Shown here piece after piece: positions 1-8,953 of a DNA stretch of 64,000 nt; position 1 is the first letter of the stretch; each line of letters starts with the position of its first letter. The translations under genes and the position numbers were made by a program. The notes beneath the pieces are model-generated. The model was not told the origin of the DNA, did no database searches, and was given only the letters and a program-made list of their open reading frames with translations. The DNA comes from CAVSDF01 sp963726715 (lineage in GTDB: Bacteria > Bacteroidota > Rhodothermia > Rhodothermales > BA12), in assembly GCA_963726715.1 (NCBI GenBank), contig CAVSDF010000010.1, positions 310,001 through 374,000 on the forward strand, written 5' to 3'.

Positions 1-731
1 GGGCTCAGCGCCTGCTCGACGCGCCGCACGCGCCCGGTCACCCGCGCCTCCGGCCGGTCGACCGCCGAGAGCGTGACCGCCTGCCCCGGCACCACGGCCA
101 CCGCGTGCCCGGCGTCGACGCCGAGCGTGACGGAGAAGCCGCCGACGCCTGAGATCGAGGCGAGCGGCGCGCCCGCCGAGACGGTCTGGCCGGGCGCCAC
201 GAACACCGTATCGACGACGCCCGCCGCCTGCGCCGTGACGGTCCGCTGCGCCCCCGCCTGCCCGAGCGCCCGTGCGCGCGCCTGCGCCGCGGCGACGAGC
301 GCCTGTGCCGATTCGAGTTCCTGGCGCGTGGCCAGGTGGAGGTCGTAGCGCTCGCGCGTCGTGGCGAGCGCCGCCTGCTGCGCGCCGAGGTCGATCCGCG
401 CCACGTCGAGGTCCGCTTGCGACGCCGCGCTCGGCGCGAGGCGCACGAGCAGCGCCCCGCGGCCGACCGCCTGCCCGGCCGCCACGGCCACGCTCTGCAC
501 GACGCCCTCGAACGGGACCGTGTACATCCGCCCCGACCCCGGCTCGGCGACGGCCGAGCCGAAGCCCTCGAACGTGTTCGCAATCGCACCGTCGCGGACG
601 ACCCGGACGGCCACGTCGGCGACCGGCTCGGGGGCGTCCGCTTCGAGGGAGGCCGCCTCGGGCGGAGCGCTCGGCGAGCCGCACGCGGGAAGCGCGAGCG
701 CGGCGGCGATCAGGAGACGGAATCGGGTCAC
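1..731 (-). CDS. RND/HlyD-type efflux periplasmic adaptor (partial, runs off left edge)
   Basis: This is the membrane-fusion (adaptor) subunit of a tripartite efflux system, joining an inner-membrane pump to a TolC-type channel. The GTG start at 729-731 overlaps the stop of the upstream TolC-like gene (GTGA), so the two are translationally coupled. The first 17 residues form a lipoprotein signal ending in LPAC, so the protein is probably lipid-anchored at the inner membrane. Two half lipoyl-like segments (GVVQSVAVAAGQAVGRG near residue 70 and GVVDTVFVAPGQTVSAG near residue 165) flank an Ala/Gln-rich coiled-coil hairpin, as expected for HlyD/AcrA adaptors. About 243 residues are visible; the beta-barrel and membrane-proximal domains lie outside the window. 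The pump gene is presumably next, but substrate cannot be told. Confidence 0.85.
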   Translation of the reverse strand, partial: MTRFRLLIAAALALPACGSPSAPPEAASLEADAPEPVADVAVRVVRDGAIANTFEGFGSAVAEPGSGRMYTVPFEGVVQSVAVAAGQAVGRGALLVRLAPSAASQADLDVARIDLGAQQAALATTRERYDLHLATRQELESAQALVAAAQARARALGQAGAQRTVTAQAAGVVDTVFVAPGQTVSAGAPLASISGVGGFSVTLGVDAGHAVAVVPGQAVTLSAVDRPEARVTGRVRRVEQALS

Positions 732-2177
732 TTGGGCGTGCGGAAGGGCGGCGGGAGCGGGCGGAGGGCCGGCTCGGTCGGCGGACCGGCGGGCGGCGCG
801 AGCGGACGCCCGGCGGCGAGGTCGAGCGCGATGGCCGTCTCCGCGACGGCGCTCTCGGCCTGGAACAGTTGCAGCGCGAGGCCGAGCGCATCGACGCGCG
901 CCTGGTAGTACGTCACCACGTCGGCCTGCCCGAACAGCAGCGCCTGGCCGTAGATCTCGACGAGGTGGCGGCGGGTGTCGTAGGCGAGCCGCGCCGCCTC
1001 GGCACGCTGCCGGGCGAGGACGAGCGCCGAGGCGCTCTGCGCGAGGGCCACCTCGGCATCGCGGCGCCGCGCCGCGTACTCGGCCAGCAGCACGGCCCGG
1101 CTCGCCGCCGCGAGGGCGATCCCGCCCTGGTTGCGGTCGAACAGCAGCGCCCGTCCGAGCCGGAGCAGCGGCAGCCCGCCGCTCACGGCCGGGCCGAGCG
1201 TGACGAGCCCGGCATCGCTGCGGGCGAGGGTCAGCCCGACGTTGATCGCGGGAAACTGCCCGAGCACGGCGGCGCGCAGGCCCGCCTCGCTCGATGCGTA
1301 GCCGAGGCGCAGCGCGCGCAGGTCGAGGCGCGTCGAGTCGAGCCCGGCGGCGAGCGTGGCGAACGGCGGGAACGACGGGCGCTGGCAGCGCGGCCGGCTG
1401 CACCATGACGCTCGTGTCGGCGGGGAAGCCGAGCGCGCCGATGAGCGCGAACGTCTCGTCGGCGATCTGGCGGTCTACGTCGAGCGCCGTCAGGCGGACG
1501 TCGCGGAAGGCCGCCTCCGCCGCGGCGCGGTCGACCTCGGTGATGAGGCGCCTGCGTTCGGCCTCGTTGAGCAGGTCGAGGCTCTGACGGAGCGCCTCGA
1601 CCTCGACGGCGAGCAGGTCGCGCTGCTGGCCCAGGTAGATCAGCCGGTACGCCGAGAGGCGCGCCTGCTGCGCGAGCTGCCACTCGGCATACGCGATGCC
1701 GAGGTCGGTCGAGTCGCGGATGGCGCTCGCAGCGGCGAGGCGTGCCCCGCGCGTGACGAGCGCCCCGAGGTCGAGCGCAATCCCGAGACCGACCGCTGTC
1801 TGGCTCGACGCGTCGCCGCCGCCGATGGGGACGTCGGCGCTCGCGGCGAGCTGCGGCGGTGGCAGGAGGCCCTCGGCGAAGAGCTGCGCCGCGACGACGC
1901 CCCGCCCCGCCCGGCGCGCGCGCAGGCCGGGGTTGGCGAGGACCGCCACGACCGCCGCCTCGTCCGGCGTCAGCCCGTCCGCGAGGTCGAGCGCGACCGG
2001 CGCGAGCGCGGGGTGCCTCAGCCGCGCGGCCCGCACGGCGAGCGAGTCGGCAGGTGGGACGGCGAGCGCCGCGCGGATGGCGTCGTCCGTGAGCGGCCGG
2101 GCCACGTACCGCACGCACCCCGCGCTGCCCGTGAGGGCGGCGGCGAGCGCGCAGACACGGGCGAAGCGGCGCAGCAC
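728..2177 (-). CDS. TolC-family outer-membrane efflux protein (one apparent frameshift)
   Basis: Outer-membrane channel of the same efflux operon. The GTG start near 2177 gives a lipoprotein signal (TGSAGC), followed by long Ala/Leu/Arg-rich helices typical of the TolC coiled-coil tunnel (for example LTPDEAAVVAVLANPGLRAR and ERRRLITEVDRAAAEAAFRD). The first two thirds and the last third are in different frames. The switch lies at about 1378-1384, where VVP should continue as PFATLAAGLDSTRLDLRAL; removing one C from a CCC run restores one frame. The last third begins around GQFPAINVGLTLARSDAG. It starts 17 bp after the PepSY-like lipoprotein gene and overlaps the adaptor gene, so the three form one operon. 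The break looks like a sequencing indel, since coding character is intact on both sides. Confidence 0.8.
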
Positions 2178-2194
2178 GGAGATCGGACCGGAGA

Positions 2195-2740
2195 TCAGTT
2201 GGCCCCCATCGGGGCCACCAGCGATCCGTCTTCGTTGAAGACGAGGTCGCGCGGCGTGCCGCCCTCCGTGATCTCGGCCTCGTAGGTCGTCTTCCCGCCC
2301 TTCACGATCCGGGCAGCGCCGGTGACCGATTTGCCGGCGTAGTCGCGGGCGAGCGTCGCGGTGACGGCGGCCGGGAGGTCCGAGACGGCCATCTCGGTCT
2401 CGACCTCGCCCGGCATCCCGTCGGCCGCGTAGACCGTCGACATTTTCCGGCCGCCCTCGGTGTACGACGCCTCGTAGCCGCCGTCGCTCTCGCGCGACCA
2501 GGTGAGGCCGGTCGCGCCCGCGTGTCCGCTCTGGAACGCCGAAGCGACGGCGGCGGGCGGCGTGACGGCCTCATCGGCCTCGTCGGCGTCCTCCGCCTCG
2601 TTGCCTTCCATCGCCTCGTTCTCCCGCCCTTCCGCGGCCTCGGCCTGCTCGGAGGACGCGGGCGTGGCCATCGGGTCCGGTTTGTCGGCGCACGCGCCGA
2701 GGGCGAGCACGAGCGCGAGAAGGGAAGCCTGTCGGATCAT
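2195..2740 (-). CDS. PepSY-like lipoprotein
   Basis: A 181-residue secreted lipoprotein; the signal peptide ends LALGACAD, giving a lipidated Cys at about residue 17. A Glu/Ala/Asp-rich acidic linker covers residues 30-60. The C-terminal 110 residues show the alternating pattern of PepSY-like (DUF2874) domains, including ESDGGYEASYTEGGRKMS, LPAAVTATLARDYAG and the closing VFNEDGSLV. Such domains are thought to bind or restrain periplasmic partners, but no enzymatic residues are visible. It opens the operon with the TolC-like and HlyD-like genes, so a supporting role at the envelope is likely; that is inference from position. The ATG at 2738-2740 was chosen because it directly precedes the hydrophobic signal sequence. 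Confidence 0.75.
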   Translation of the reverse strand: MIRQASLLALVLALGACADKPDPMATPASSEQAEAAEGRENEAMEGNEAEDADEADEAVTPPAAVASAFQSGHAGATGLTWSRESDGGYEASYTEGGRKMSTVYAADGMPGEVETEMAVSDLPAAVTATLARDYAGKSVTGAARIVKGGKTTYEAEITEGGTPRDLVFNEDGSLVAPMGAN

Positions 2741-2865
2741 CGTCGGAAGGGGTTGGGTGAGCCGGAAGGAAAGGCGCCGGTGGTGAACCGGGGCTGTCCG
2801 CCGCATTACACGTTGGACAGAATGGGCCGGGGCACGCCGACGCGGACCCGTCTGCCGGGCCATCG

Positions 2866-3618
2866 TCACGCGCCGAGTCGTTCGGAAGGGGACGCGCGGG
2901 CCGCGAACGTCCGCGCGAGCGACAGCGCCGCGACGAGCCACGTCGCGCCGAGGACGTAGCCGCCGAGCACATCGGTTGCGTAGTGGACGTCGAGGTACAT
3001 CCGGCTGAACCCGACGATGAGGACGAGCGCGGCGCACCCGGCCACGGCGACGGCGCGTGCGGCGCCGCGGAGGTGCGCCCAGGCGTAGGCCGCGGCGAAG
3101 CCGTAGATCAGCATCGCCGTCGTGCTGTGGCCGCTCGGGAAGCTGTACCCGTGCGCCGTGATGAGCTGCTCGACGGGCCGCGTCCGGTGGTAGAAGGTCT
3201 TGAAGGCCCACACGAGCGCCTCGCCACCGCCGAGGGCCGCACCCCACGCCCAGAGCCACCACGAGCGCCGCCTCCAGAGCAGCGCCGCGCCGCCCACGCC
3301 CGCGACGACCGTCCACGCGACCCCGCCGAGTTCGGTCGCCGCGCGGATGACAGGCGTCAGGCCGGAGCTCACGATCCGCCCGATGGCGGCCTGCACGCCA
3401 GTGTCGAGGCGTCCGAGCGTCGGCGCGCCCGCCCAGATCTCGACGACCTCGAAGAAGGCCCAGAAGCCGAGCCACACGGCGCCGAGCGCGAGCGTCAGGC
3501 CGAGGCCGAAGCGCGCGCCGGGCGTGAACCGGGCACGCACGAGCGGCCACGCGTCGGGGAAGCGGGCCGCGAGGGCGGCGTCGGCGCGGCGGGCGAACGT
3601 GTCGGGCGTGGAGTCCAT
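2866..3618 (-). CDS. PAP2-family membrane phosphatase
   Basis: A 250-residue integral membrane phosphatase of the PAP2 superfamily (phosphatidic acid, phosphatidylglycerophosphate or undecaprenyl-diphosphate phosphatases). All three catalytic motifs are present: KTFYHRTRP (140-148), PSGHS (161-165) and SRMYLDVHYATD (205-216), carrying the nucleophilic and acid histidines. About six hydrophobic segments surround them. The ATG at 3618 gives a short cytoplasmic N-terminus; an upstream ATG at 3723 would add 35 low-complexity residues and is less likely. Undecaprenyl-diphosphate recycling or lipid head-group removal is plausible, but the substrate cannot be read from sequence. It is followed by the efflux operon after a 125 bp gap and preceded by a dispersed repeat. 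Confidence 0.85.
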   Translation of the reverse strand: MDSTPDTFARRADAALAARFPDAWPLVRARFTPGARFGLGLTLALGAVWLGFWAFFEVVEIWAGAPTLGRLDTGVQAAIGRIVSSGLTPVIRAATELGGVAWTVVAGVGGAALLWRRRSWWLWAWGAALGGGEALVWAFKTFYHRTRPVEQLITAHGYSFPSGHSTTAMLIYGFAAAYAWAHLRGAARAVAVAGCAALVLIVGFSRMYLDVHYATDVLGGYVLGATWLVAALSLARTFAARASPSERLGA

Positions 3619-3845
3619 GCGGGTGTGCGGCGGTCGGCGAGGGCGCGTTGGGAGGTTCGGATCATTGGCTGGCCTGGGCGAGGACATGGGCGCGTGCCGC
3701 CCGGAAGAAAGCGTGGACTTCATTACGAGCGCCTTTCCCCGGCATTACAGGGGTGAGACGGCTTCCCGCGCGCTCTTTCAACCGGACCGGGCGCCGGATC
3801 GGAGGGAGCCGTCACCCGACTGCCGACGACCCGCGCGCCTCAGCC

Positions 3846-3972
3846 CTGTTTATGAGGTTCGTCATCCCCGCGAAAGCGGGGCTCCCGTGTGCAGAACGCT
3901 GTGCATGCCCCACTTCTGGATTCCCGCGTTCGCGGGAAAGACGGATGTGGGAAGGCGTTGGCGCTAAACAGC
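3846..3972. repeat. Dispersed MITE-like element, family A, copy 1
   Basis: The core carries the two hairpin-forming blocks GTCATCCCCGCGAAAGCGGGG and GGATTCCCGCGTTCGCGGG around a conserved middle (GTGCAGAACGCTGTGCATG). The ends carry a short inverted repeat, CTGTTTA at the left and TAAACAG at the right. Other copies are at 30303-30434 and 36514-36636. It lies between the convergent sides of the histidine kinase (ends 3976) and PAP2 (begins 3618) genes. The core belongs to a palindrome class seen in many bacterial genomes. Confidence 0.7.
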
Positions 3973-3975
3973 TTC

Positions 3976-5363
3976 TCACATGCCGAGCGGCAGGCGGAGC
4001 GTGAACCGGCTGCCGCCCTCCGGCCCCTCTTCGAGCGTCGCCGTGCCTCCGTGCGCCTCGGCGACGGCGCGGACGACGCTCAGCCCCAGCCCCAGCCCGC
4101 GCTCGCTCCGGCTCGCGTCGCCGCGGAAGAGGCGGTCCCAGATGCGCGGCCGGTCGCCCTCCGGCACGCCCGGCCCGTCGTCCTCGACCGCCACGAGGGC
4201 CTCCCCCTGACCTCCGCCACCGAGACGCGCACGTGCCCGCCCGGCCCCGTGTACTTGACCGCGTTGTCGACGAGGTTGGCGATGGCCTGCCGCACGCGCG
4301 CCGCGTCGACCGAGGCCACGAGCGGCGGCGGCGGCGCGAGCGTGAGCGCGACGCCCTTCTCCTCGGCCACGATCTCGTAGAGGTCCACGACCTGCCGGGC
4401 GAGGTGCGCAAGGTCGTGGGGGGCCCGGCGGAGGGCGAGCGTGCCCGTCTCGGCCTCCGCGACATCCATCACGGCGGCGAGGATCGCGAGCACGGCGTCG
4501 GTCTCCTCGACGGCGTCGGAGAGCGCCTCGCGCTGGTCGTTCGGGCTCCCGAGGAGCGCGCGCTCGGCGCCCGCCCGCAGGCGCGTCAGCGGCGTCCGGA
4601 GGTCGTGCGCGGCGTCGTCGAGTGTGCCGCGCATCCCGCTGACGAGCGCTTCGACGCGGACGAGCATCCGGTTGACGAGGCCCGCGAGCTCGTCGAGTTC
4701 GTCGCCCGAGCCCGTCGCCGGGACGCGCTCGCCGAGGCGCCCCGTCTCCGCGACGCGCCGCGCCGTGGCCGCGAGCGCTCGGACGGGCGCGAGCGCGCGG
4801 CGGGCGAGCAGCGCCCCGCCGCCGAGGGCCACGAGCAGGACGGGCAGCACGATCCACCCGAACAGCTCGCGAAAGCGTTCGAGCACCTCCGCGCGGGCCG
4901 AGGAGGGAGCCGCGACCTGGAGCACCAGGCCCGCCTCCGCCAGCGGAACCGTGAGCGCGTCGAGCGGCGGGGCGTCGCCGAGCGCCGGGATGCTCGCCGA
5001 CGTGCTCCCGGCGTCGAGGCCGCGCGTGTCGTACGCCGCCCACCGCGCCGCGGGCACGAGCCGGACGGCCCGGCCCGCCTCGGCGATGCGGAGCAGGACC
5101 GGCGTCGACGCCGACGCGGCCTCGATCTCGTCGATCTCCGCCTCGATGGCCCGCCGTCCGCCGAGCGCGTAGTCGGCGGCAAGCTCCGTGGCCGCGTTGC
5201 GGAGCGCCGCCCGGTCGCGCTCGCGCAGCGACTGGCCGAGCAGGACGTAGGCGAGCGCGAACAGGGCCGCCGTGCTGGCGAGGAAGAGCGCCGCGTAGGC
5301 CAGGGCCAGGCGCACGCTGAGCGAGCGGGTCCACCGGCGAGGCGCGTCGGGAGGGGCGGTCAT
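3976..5363 (-). CDS. Sensor histidine kinase (one apparent frameshift)
   Basis: Membrane-bound two-component sensor that autophosphorylates and passes phosphate to the response regulator encoded just upstream. The order is transmembrane helix (about 20-42), periplasmic sensor (45-165), second helix (168-187), HAMP linker (188-240), and dimerisation/phosphoacceptor helix with DDAAHDLRTPLTRLR (His253). The ATPase follows, with N box NLVDNAVKYT (363-372), G1 DDGPGV and G2 GLGLGLSVV. After residue 387 the frame changes at a CCCCC run on the plus strand (4203-4207); adding one base joins VSVAEVRG to EALVAVEDDGPGV exactly. A sequencing contraction is therefore likely. The ATG overlaps the regulator stop by four bases (ATGA), so the pair is one operon. 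The signal sensed is unknown. Confidence 0.87.
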
Positions 5364-6058
5364 GGCCTCTCCTCGCCGACCGCTTCGGGGAGCCGGAGCA
5401 CGTAGCCCACGCCGCGGACGGTCTCGATCATGCGCGCCCCGAACGGCTCGTCGACCTTCTTGCGCAGCCGGTGCACGAGCACATCGACGACGTTGGTCTG
5501 CGGGTCGAAGTCGTAGTCCCACACGTGCTCGATCACGAGCGTCTTGCTGACCACGCGGCCGGTGTTGCGCATCAGGTACTCGAGCAGCCGAAACTCGCGC
5601 GGCTGCAGCTCGACGTGCACGCCCGCGCGCGTCACCTCGCGCGTGAGCAGGTCGAGCGCGAGCGGGCCTGCGGCGAGGCGCGTCGGCTCGGGCGCGGCCG
5701 TGCCGCGGCGGACGAGCGCCTGCACGCGCGCGAGCAGTTCGGCGAAGGCGAAGGGTTTGGTGAGGTAGTCGTCGCCGCCGGTTTCGAGCCCGCGCACGCG
5801 GTCCTCGACCGACCGCTTGGCCGAGAGGACGAGCACGGGCAGGCGGGCGCCGCGCTGGCGCAGCGCCGCGATGAGCGAGAGGCCGTCGCGGCGCGGCAGC
5901 ATCACATCGACCACCGCCGCGTCGTAGTCGACCGCGAGCGCCTGCTCAAGCGCCGTCTCACCGTCGCCGACGGCATCGACGACGTACCCGGCCTGGCGAA
6001 GGCCACCGGCGACGAATTCGGAGATCCGGGGGTCGTCCTCGACGACGAGCAGGCGCAT
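5360..6058 (-). CDS. OmpR/PhoB-family response regulator
   Basis: A 232-residue DNA-binding response regulator. The receiver domain (1-120) has the acidic pocket D8/D9, phosphoacceptor D51 (VVDVMLP), switch residue S79 and K101 (LTKPF). A winged-helix domain of the OmpR/PhoB type follows (about 130-226), with ELQPREFRLLEYLMRNTG and the recognition-helix stretch NVVDVLVHRLRKKVDEP. The closing RGVGYVLR is diagnostic of this subfamily. It is the first gene of the regulator-kinase operon and overlaps the kinase by four bases. About 730 bp of repeat-rich non-coding DNA lie upstream, including the 21-bp phased array, which could hold the promoter. The regulon is unknown. Confidence 0.95.
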   Translation of the reverse strand: MRLLVVEDDPRISEFVAGGLRQAGYVVDAVGDGETALEQALAVDYDAAVVDVMLPRRDGLSLIAALRQRGARLPVLVLSAKRSVEDRVRGLETGGDDYLTKPFAFAELLARVQALVRRGTAAPEPTRLAAGPLALDLLTREVTRAGVHVELQPREFRLLEYLMRNTGRVVSKTLVIEHVWDYDFDPQTNVVDVLVHRLRKKVDEPFGARMIETVRGVGYVLRLPEAVGEERP

Positions 6059-6302
6059 GGCAGCAGGGAAGCGTGAGCCGACAGCGTACGGGCTCGGAGC
6101 CGCCGCCGCGGCCGCCTTTCCTGTTTGTAACGCCGCGGCCAGAGGGCGGACACGCAGTGTTCGGCGGATTCGGGGCGAACAGACCGCCTCCCCCCTCCGG
6201 CCTTCGGCCACCTCCCCCCTGCCCCCTCCGTCCCTGCGGGACACCTCCCCCGCGTGCGGCAGGGCCGCAAAGTTCTGATCTGGGCGCCTTGCAACGGCTC
6301 GT
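6059..6302. other. Intergenic region with a family C repeat
   Basis: The leader of the response regulator operon has no convincing gene. From about 6187 to 6275 it holds a degenerate copy of the dispersed CCTCCGGCCTTCGGCCACCTCCCCC-type repeat (family C; compare 15055-15173, 24951-25042 and 57971-58125). Open frames across it are repeat-driven. Confidence 0.5.
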
Positions 6303-6385
6303 GTCATTGCGAGCGAAGCGCGGCAATCCGGGTCGAAGGCTTCCGTCGATCCAGATTGCCGCGTCGCTTCGCTCCTCGCAATGAC
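6303..6385. repeat. REP-like inverted repeat, family B
   Basis: A long imperfect inverted repeat. The left arm begins GTCATTGCGAGCGAAGCG and the right arm ends CGCTTCGCTCCTCGCAATGAC, separated by a short loop. The arms pair over roughly 26-32 bases. Closely similar GTCATTGCGAGCG...CGCAATGAC palindromes are dispersed in many bacterial genomes. Degenerate fragments occur near 38845-38875 and 46905-46985. Confidence 0.75.
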
Positions 6386-6486
6386 AACTCGGGAGGCTTC
6401 GACGCAGAACGAAGCAGCCCTGCCCGCGTGCGGGGAGGATGCGCCGGAGCCCGTGCAGGGCGGAGACGCCGGTGGGGGCCGGTGCC

Positions 6487-6780
6487 AACCACCGAGGTTC
6501 ACCGCTGAACCTCCGAGGTGGTCGGGTCGAAGCGGACAGGTCGAGCGCTGAACCTCCGAGGTCCCCCGGCCGACCTCCGAGGTTCGGCATCGGACCTTGA
6601 AGGTCCATCACGGGACCTCCAGGGGTAGACCGTTCCATCGCCGGGGTTGCCTGTTGGACCTCCAGGGTTCACGCGTCAACCCCTCCGGGTGGATGACTGG
6701 ACCTCCGAGGTCCATCCGTCAACCTCTGACGTTCCCGCGTCGACGTTCCAGGTTCGGTCTCCAACCGGCGAGAACACGCC
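6487..6780. repeat. 21-bp phased near-palindrome array, copy 1 (about 14 units)
   Basis: About 14 tandem units with the core AACCTCCGAGGTTC or GACCTCCGAGGTCC, a near-perfect dyad, each followed by a variable 7-8 base spacer. The core ACC begins at about 6488, 6509, 6531, 6552, 6573, 6594, 6615, 6637, 6658, 6679, 6701, 6722, 6743 and 6764, so the spacing is 21 bp with three 22-bp steps. The best-conserved units are at 6551, 6572 and 6700. Reading the minus strand gives short heptapeptide-like runs (x-x-N/D-L-G-G-x), but the 22-bp steps break any single frame, so coding is unlikely. A second array in the opposite orientation is at 63042-63170. Confidence 0.8.
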
Positions 6781-6790
6781 GACTCCCGAT

Positions 6791-7240
6791 TTACAAAGCA
6801 CCGAGTTTGCGCGCCCCTTCGAGCGCGAAGTTTTCCGCGAACGCCTCGCGCTGGCGAAGCGAGGACCACCACGGCTGGTTGATGTGACCGATCTCGTGCA
6901 GGAAGACGTGATAGAGGCAGTAGCGCCGAACCTCCTCCGGCTCCCACACGAGCCGCCAGTTGCCCCCGTCCGAGCGCCAGCGGTCGCACCATGGAGCCAG
7001 ATGACGGACGGTGCCCTCGGTCGGCCGCTTTCGCCACGGCGTCTCGTTTGACCTCGGGAATGCGTTCAGGATGACGCATGAGTGCCGTCGCCACGCGTCG
7101 ATCCCACGTCGTTCGTCTTCTTTCGAGAGTCGGCGCAGTACGACGGCGCAGACGTACTCCGTCAGGTCAGCACGCCCGTCGCCAACCCGACCGCCTTGCG
7201 TCGTTCCAATCTTCCGGCTCCGACGGATGGGGTTGCGCAT
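6791..7240 (-). CDS. Small protein with a HEIGH zinc-metallopeptidase-like motif
   Basis: A 149-residue soluble protein with no signal peptide. Near residues 112-120 it contains FLHEIGHINQPWW, which fits the HExxH zinc-binding and catalytic motif. A downstream REAFAENFA segment could supply the third ligand (Glu), as in gluzincin- or ImmA-like folds. I do not recognise a named family with certainty; short HEIGH/HELGH proteins with a trailing AEAxA helix are known as hypothetical proteins in several bacteria. The N-terminal 30 residues are basic and may be mis-started; the ATG at 7240 is the most upstream in frame. It stands alone, with the 21-bp array directly downstream. Proteolysis is inferred from the motif only. 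Confidence 0.6.
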   Translation of the reverse strand: MRNPIRRSRKIGTTQGGRVGDGRADLTEYVCAVVLRRLSKEDERRGIDAWRRHSCVILNAFPRSNETPWRKRPTEGTVRHLAPWCDRWRSDGGNWRLVWEPEEVRRYCLYHVFLHEIGHINQPWWSSLRQREAFAENFALEGARKLGAL

Positions 7241-7359
7241 GGTGCGGGTCGGTAGAGCGAATGGCCGCTCACCGGCGGCACAGCCGAGAAGACAGGAGAC
7301 GGCACGACGCTGGCCGTGCGGTCCGGTGCAGCGGCGGGCTCTGCGGCGCGAGGCTACGC

Positions 7360-8868
7360 CTACTGGCGGAGCGTTGCGACCGCTACGGCGAGCGTCCGAT
7401 CGATTTCCGATGTGAGATCGCCTGCCGTGAGCGGGACCTCAACGTCGGGCGTGAGGCCGCCGTCTGGAACGCCGTCTACACGTCGGCCCGGCGGATAGTA
7501 CCCGACGAGCGGGATGTCCACCTCGATGCCGGAGTGGGGGAGACGGAAGAAGTAGAACGCGCCGCCGTTAATCCCGCGCTGGCTGCCCCCCGTCGGCCGC
7601 CCTACGAGCGGCCCGAGCCCAAGCTTCTGAAAGGCGTCGGCGAACGCGAACGTGGACGAGCTGTTGATGGGGCCGACGAGCACGGCGACGCGGCCCGTAA
7701 ACCGAGGCTCGGAAGGCTCCACGACCGCAGCCCACCCGTCGCCATCGCGCCGGAGCCGGTAAAACTCGCCGTCGGCGACGCTGTCGGTGTCGGCCGTCCA
7801 GTCGTCGAAGGTGCGGTCCCACGTGTCGGCGTAGGGGCGGAGGTCGGCCGGGAGCCTCCGGTACCGGACGTACGTCTCGAAGCCCGGAACAGGCGCCGGG
7901 CGCCGGGCAAGGTGGCGGAGGAGCCACTCGGCGATGGCGTCGTCGCCGCCTTCGTTCTCCCGGAGGTCGAGCACGAGCCGGGGCACGCGGTCCGTCTCCA
8001 ACCGGGCGAACGTGCTGTCGAGGAAGGCGCGCCAGTCCCACGAGGTGTTGTAGAGCCCCCACGTCGGCATCGTGAGCACGGCCGTGCTGTCGGCGAGCCT
8101 CCGCGTCGTCCACCCTGCCCCGCCCTGCGCAGACCCGCCGGTCTGGTCCTGCGCGCGGAGCGCCTCACGCTCGGCGAAGGACAGCGTCGGGAGACGGAGC
8201 GTCCTCGAGGCGCCGGTTGCTCCCTCCACGGCGAGCGTCACGGTGTCGCCGAGCGCGTAGACGAGCGGGTAATACACGTCGAACGCCTCGTACGTCTCGG
8301 CGCCGGTGACGGACAGGACTTCGCGGCGCTTGGCGTCATTGGCCCCGTCGGCGCGGGCGAGCGGGAGCAGACGGGCCAGCACGTCCGGCGTGGGCGTCCC
8401 GTCGAGGGAGACGACGCGGGTGCCTGGAGCGAGACCGCTGCCCGAGAGGTCGCGCGTGACGACGATCTCGTCTCCGACCCATCGGAAGGTGAAGGGGAGC
8501 CGGCGCGTGGCCTCAAGCACACGGGCTTGAACGGCGGGCGTCTGGTTGAAGAAGTTGGGGTAGGAATGCCCGCACTGGATGGCCGCGAGGAGGCCGGCGA
8601 GGCGGACGTAGAACGCCCGCTGGCTCATCCCCCCCGCCACGTCGGCGCGGAGAGCGGCCACGCGGCCGTCCCATTCGGCGGGCGTCTGGTAACGATAAAG
8701 GCCGGGGTGGAGCGTCCCGTAAGCACGGGCGACAAGGTCGACATCAGCTTGGAGGTCGGCTCCCGCAATGACCGTGTCGGCAGGGGCCTGGGCGGATGAC
8801 GCGTGGGTAGCGGCCAGCCCAATCAGGCAGCAGACAAACCGAACGAGGGACGCGGTGGAGGGGCGCAT
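7360..8868 (-). CDS. S41-family (C-terminal processing peptidase-like) secreted protease
   Basis: A 502-residue secreted protein: the signal peptide ends at ATHASSAQA (about residue 28), followed by a helical region and an S41/tail-specific protease domain. The catalytic Ser lies in INSSSTFAFADAF and the general-base region in VGRPTGGSQRG, with RLVLDLRENEGGDDAI forming the usual strand-helix before them. The PDZ-like part is short (GTRVVSLDGTPTPDVL). S41 proteins of this layout hydrolyse peptides in the periplasm or outside the cell; the substrate is unknown. The ATG at 8868 was chosen because it begins the hydrophobic signal; an upstream ATG at 8949 would precede it with a non-signal stretch. 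It is monocistronic, with a small lipoprotein gene 85 bp upstream. Confidence 0.85.
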   Translation of the reverse strand: MRPSTASLVRFVCCLIGLAATHASSAQAPADTVIAGADLQADVDLVARAYGTLHPGLYRYQTPAEWDGRVAALRADVAGGMSQRAFYVRLAGLLAAIQCGHSYPNFFNQTPAVQARVLEATRRLPFTFRWVGDEIVVTRDLSGSGLAPGTRVVSLDGTPTPDVLARLLPLARADGANDAKRREVLSVTGAETYEAFDVYYPLVYALGDTVTLAVEGATGASRTLRLPTLSFAEREALRAQDQTGGSAQGGAGWTTRRLADSTAVLTMPTWGLYNTSWDWRAFLDSTFARLETDRVPRLVLDLRENEGGDDAIAEWLLRHLARRPAPVPGFETYVRYRRLPADLRPYADTWDRTFDDWTADTDSVADGEFYRLRRDGDGWAAVVEPSEPRFTGRVAVLVGPINSSSTFAFADAFQKLGLGPLVGRPTGGSQRGINGGAFYFFRLPHSGIEVDIPLVGYYPPGRRVDGVPDGGLTPDVEVPLTAGDLTSEIDRTLAVAVATLRQ

Positions 8869-8953
8869 GGTGGACGGACGAGGCGGCGGCCAGAGTATGC
8901 TCGGCTGCATCGCGTAGCCGAGCGGACATGTGTGTGGTTCTGCCGCCACGTCC

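Noticed and set aside
1231..2118. Arg-rich minus-strand frame over the first part of the TolC-like gene
   Set aside because: The adjacent minus-strand frame from GTG 2177 gives a lipoprotein signal and TolC-like helices; this one has no domain.
7078..8799. Plus-strand frame of 573 codons opposite the S41 peptidase
   Set aside because: No domain is recognisable, and it is complementary to a clear secreted peptidase on the minus strand.
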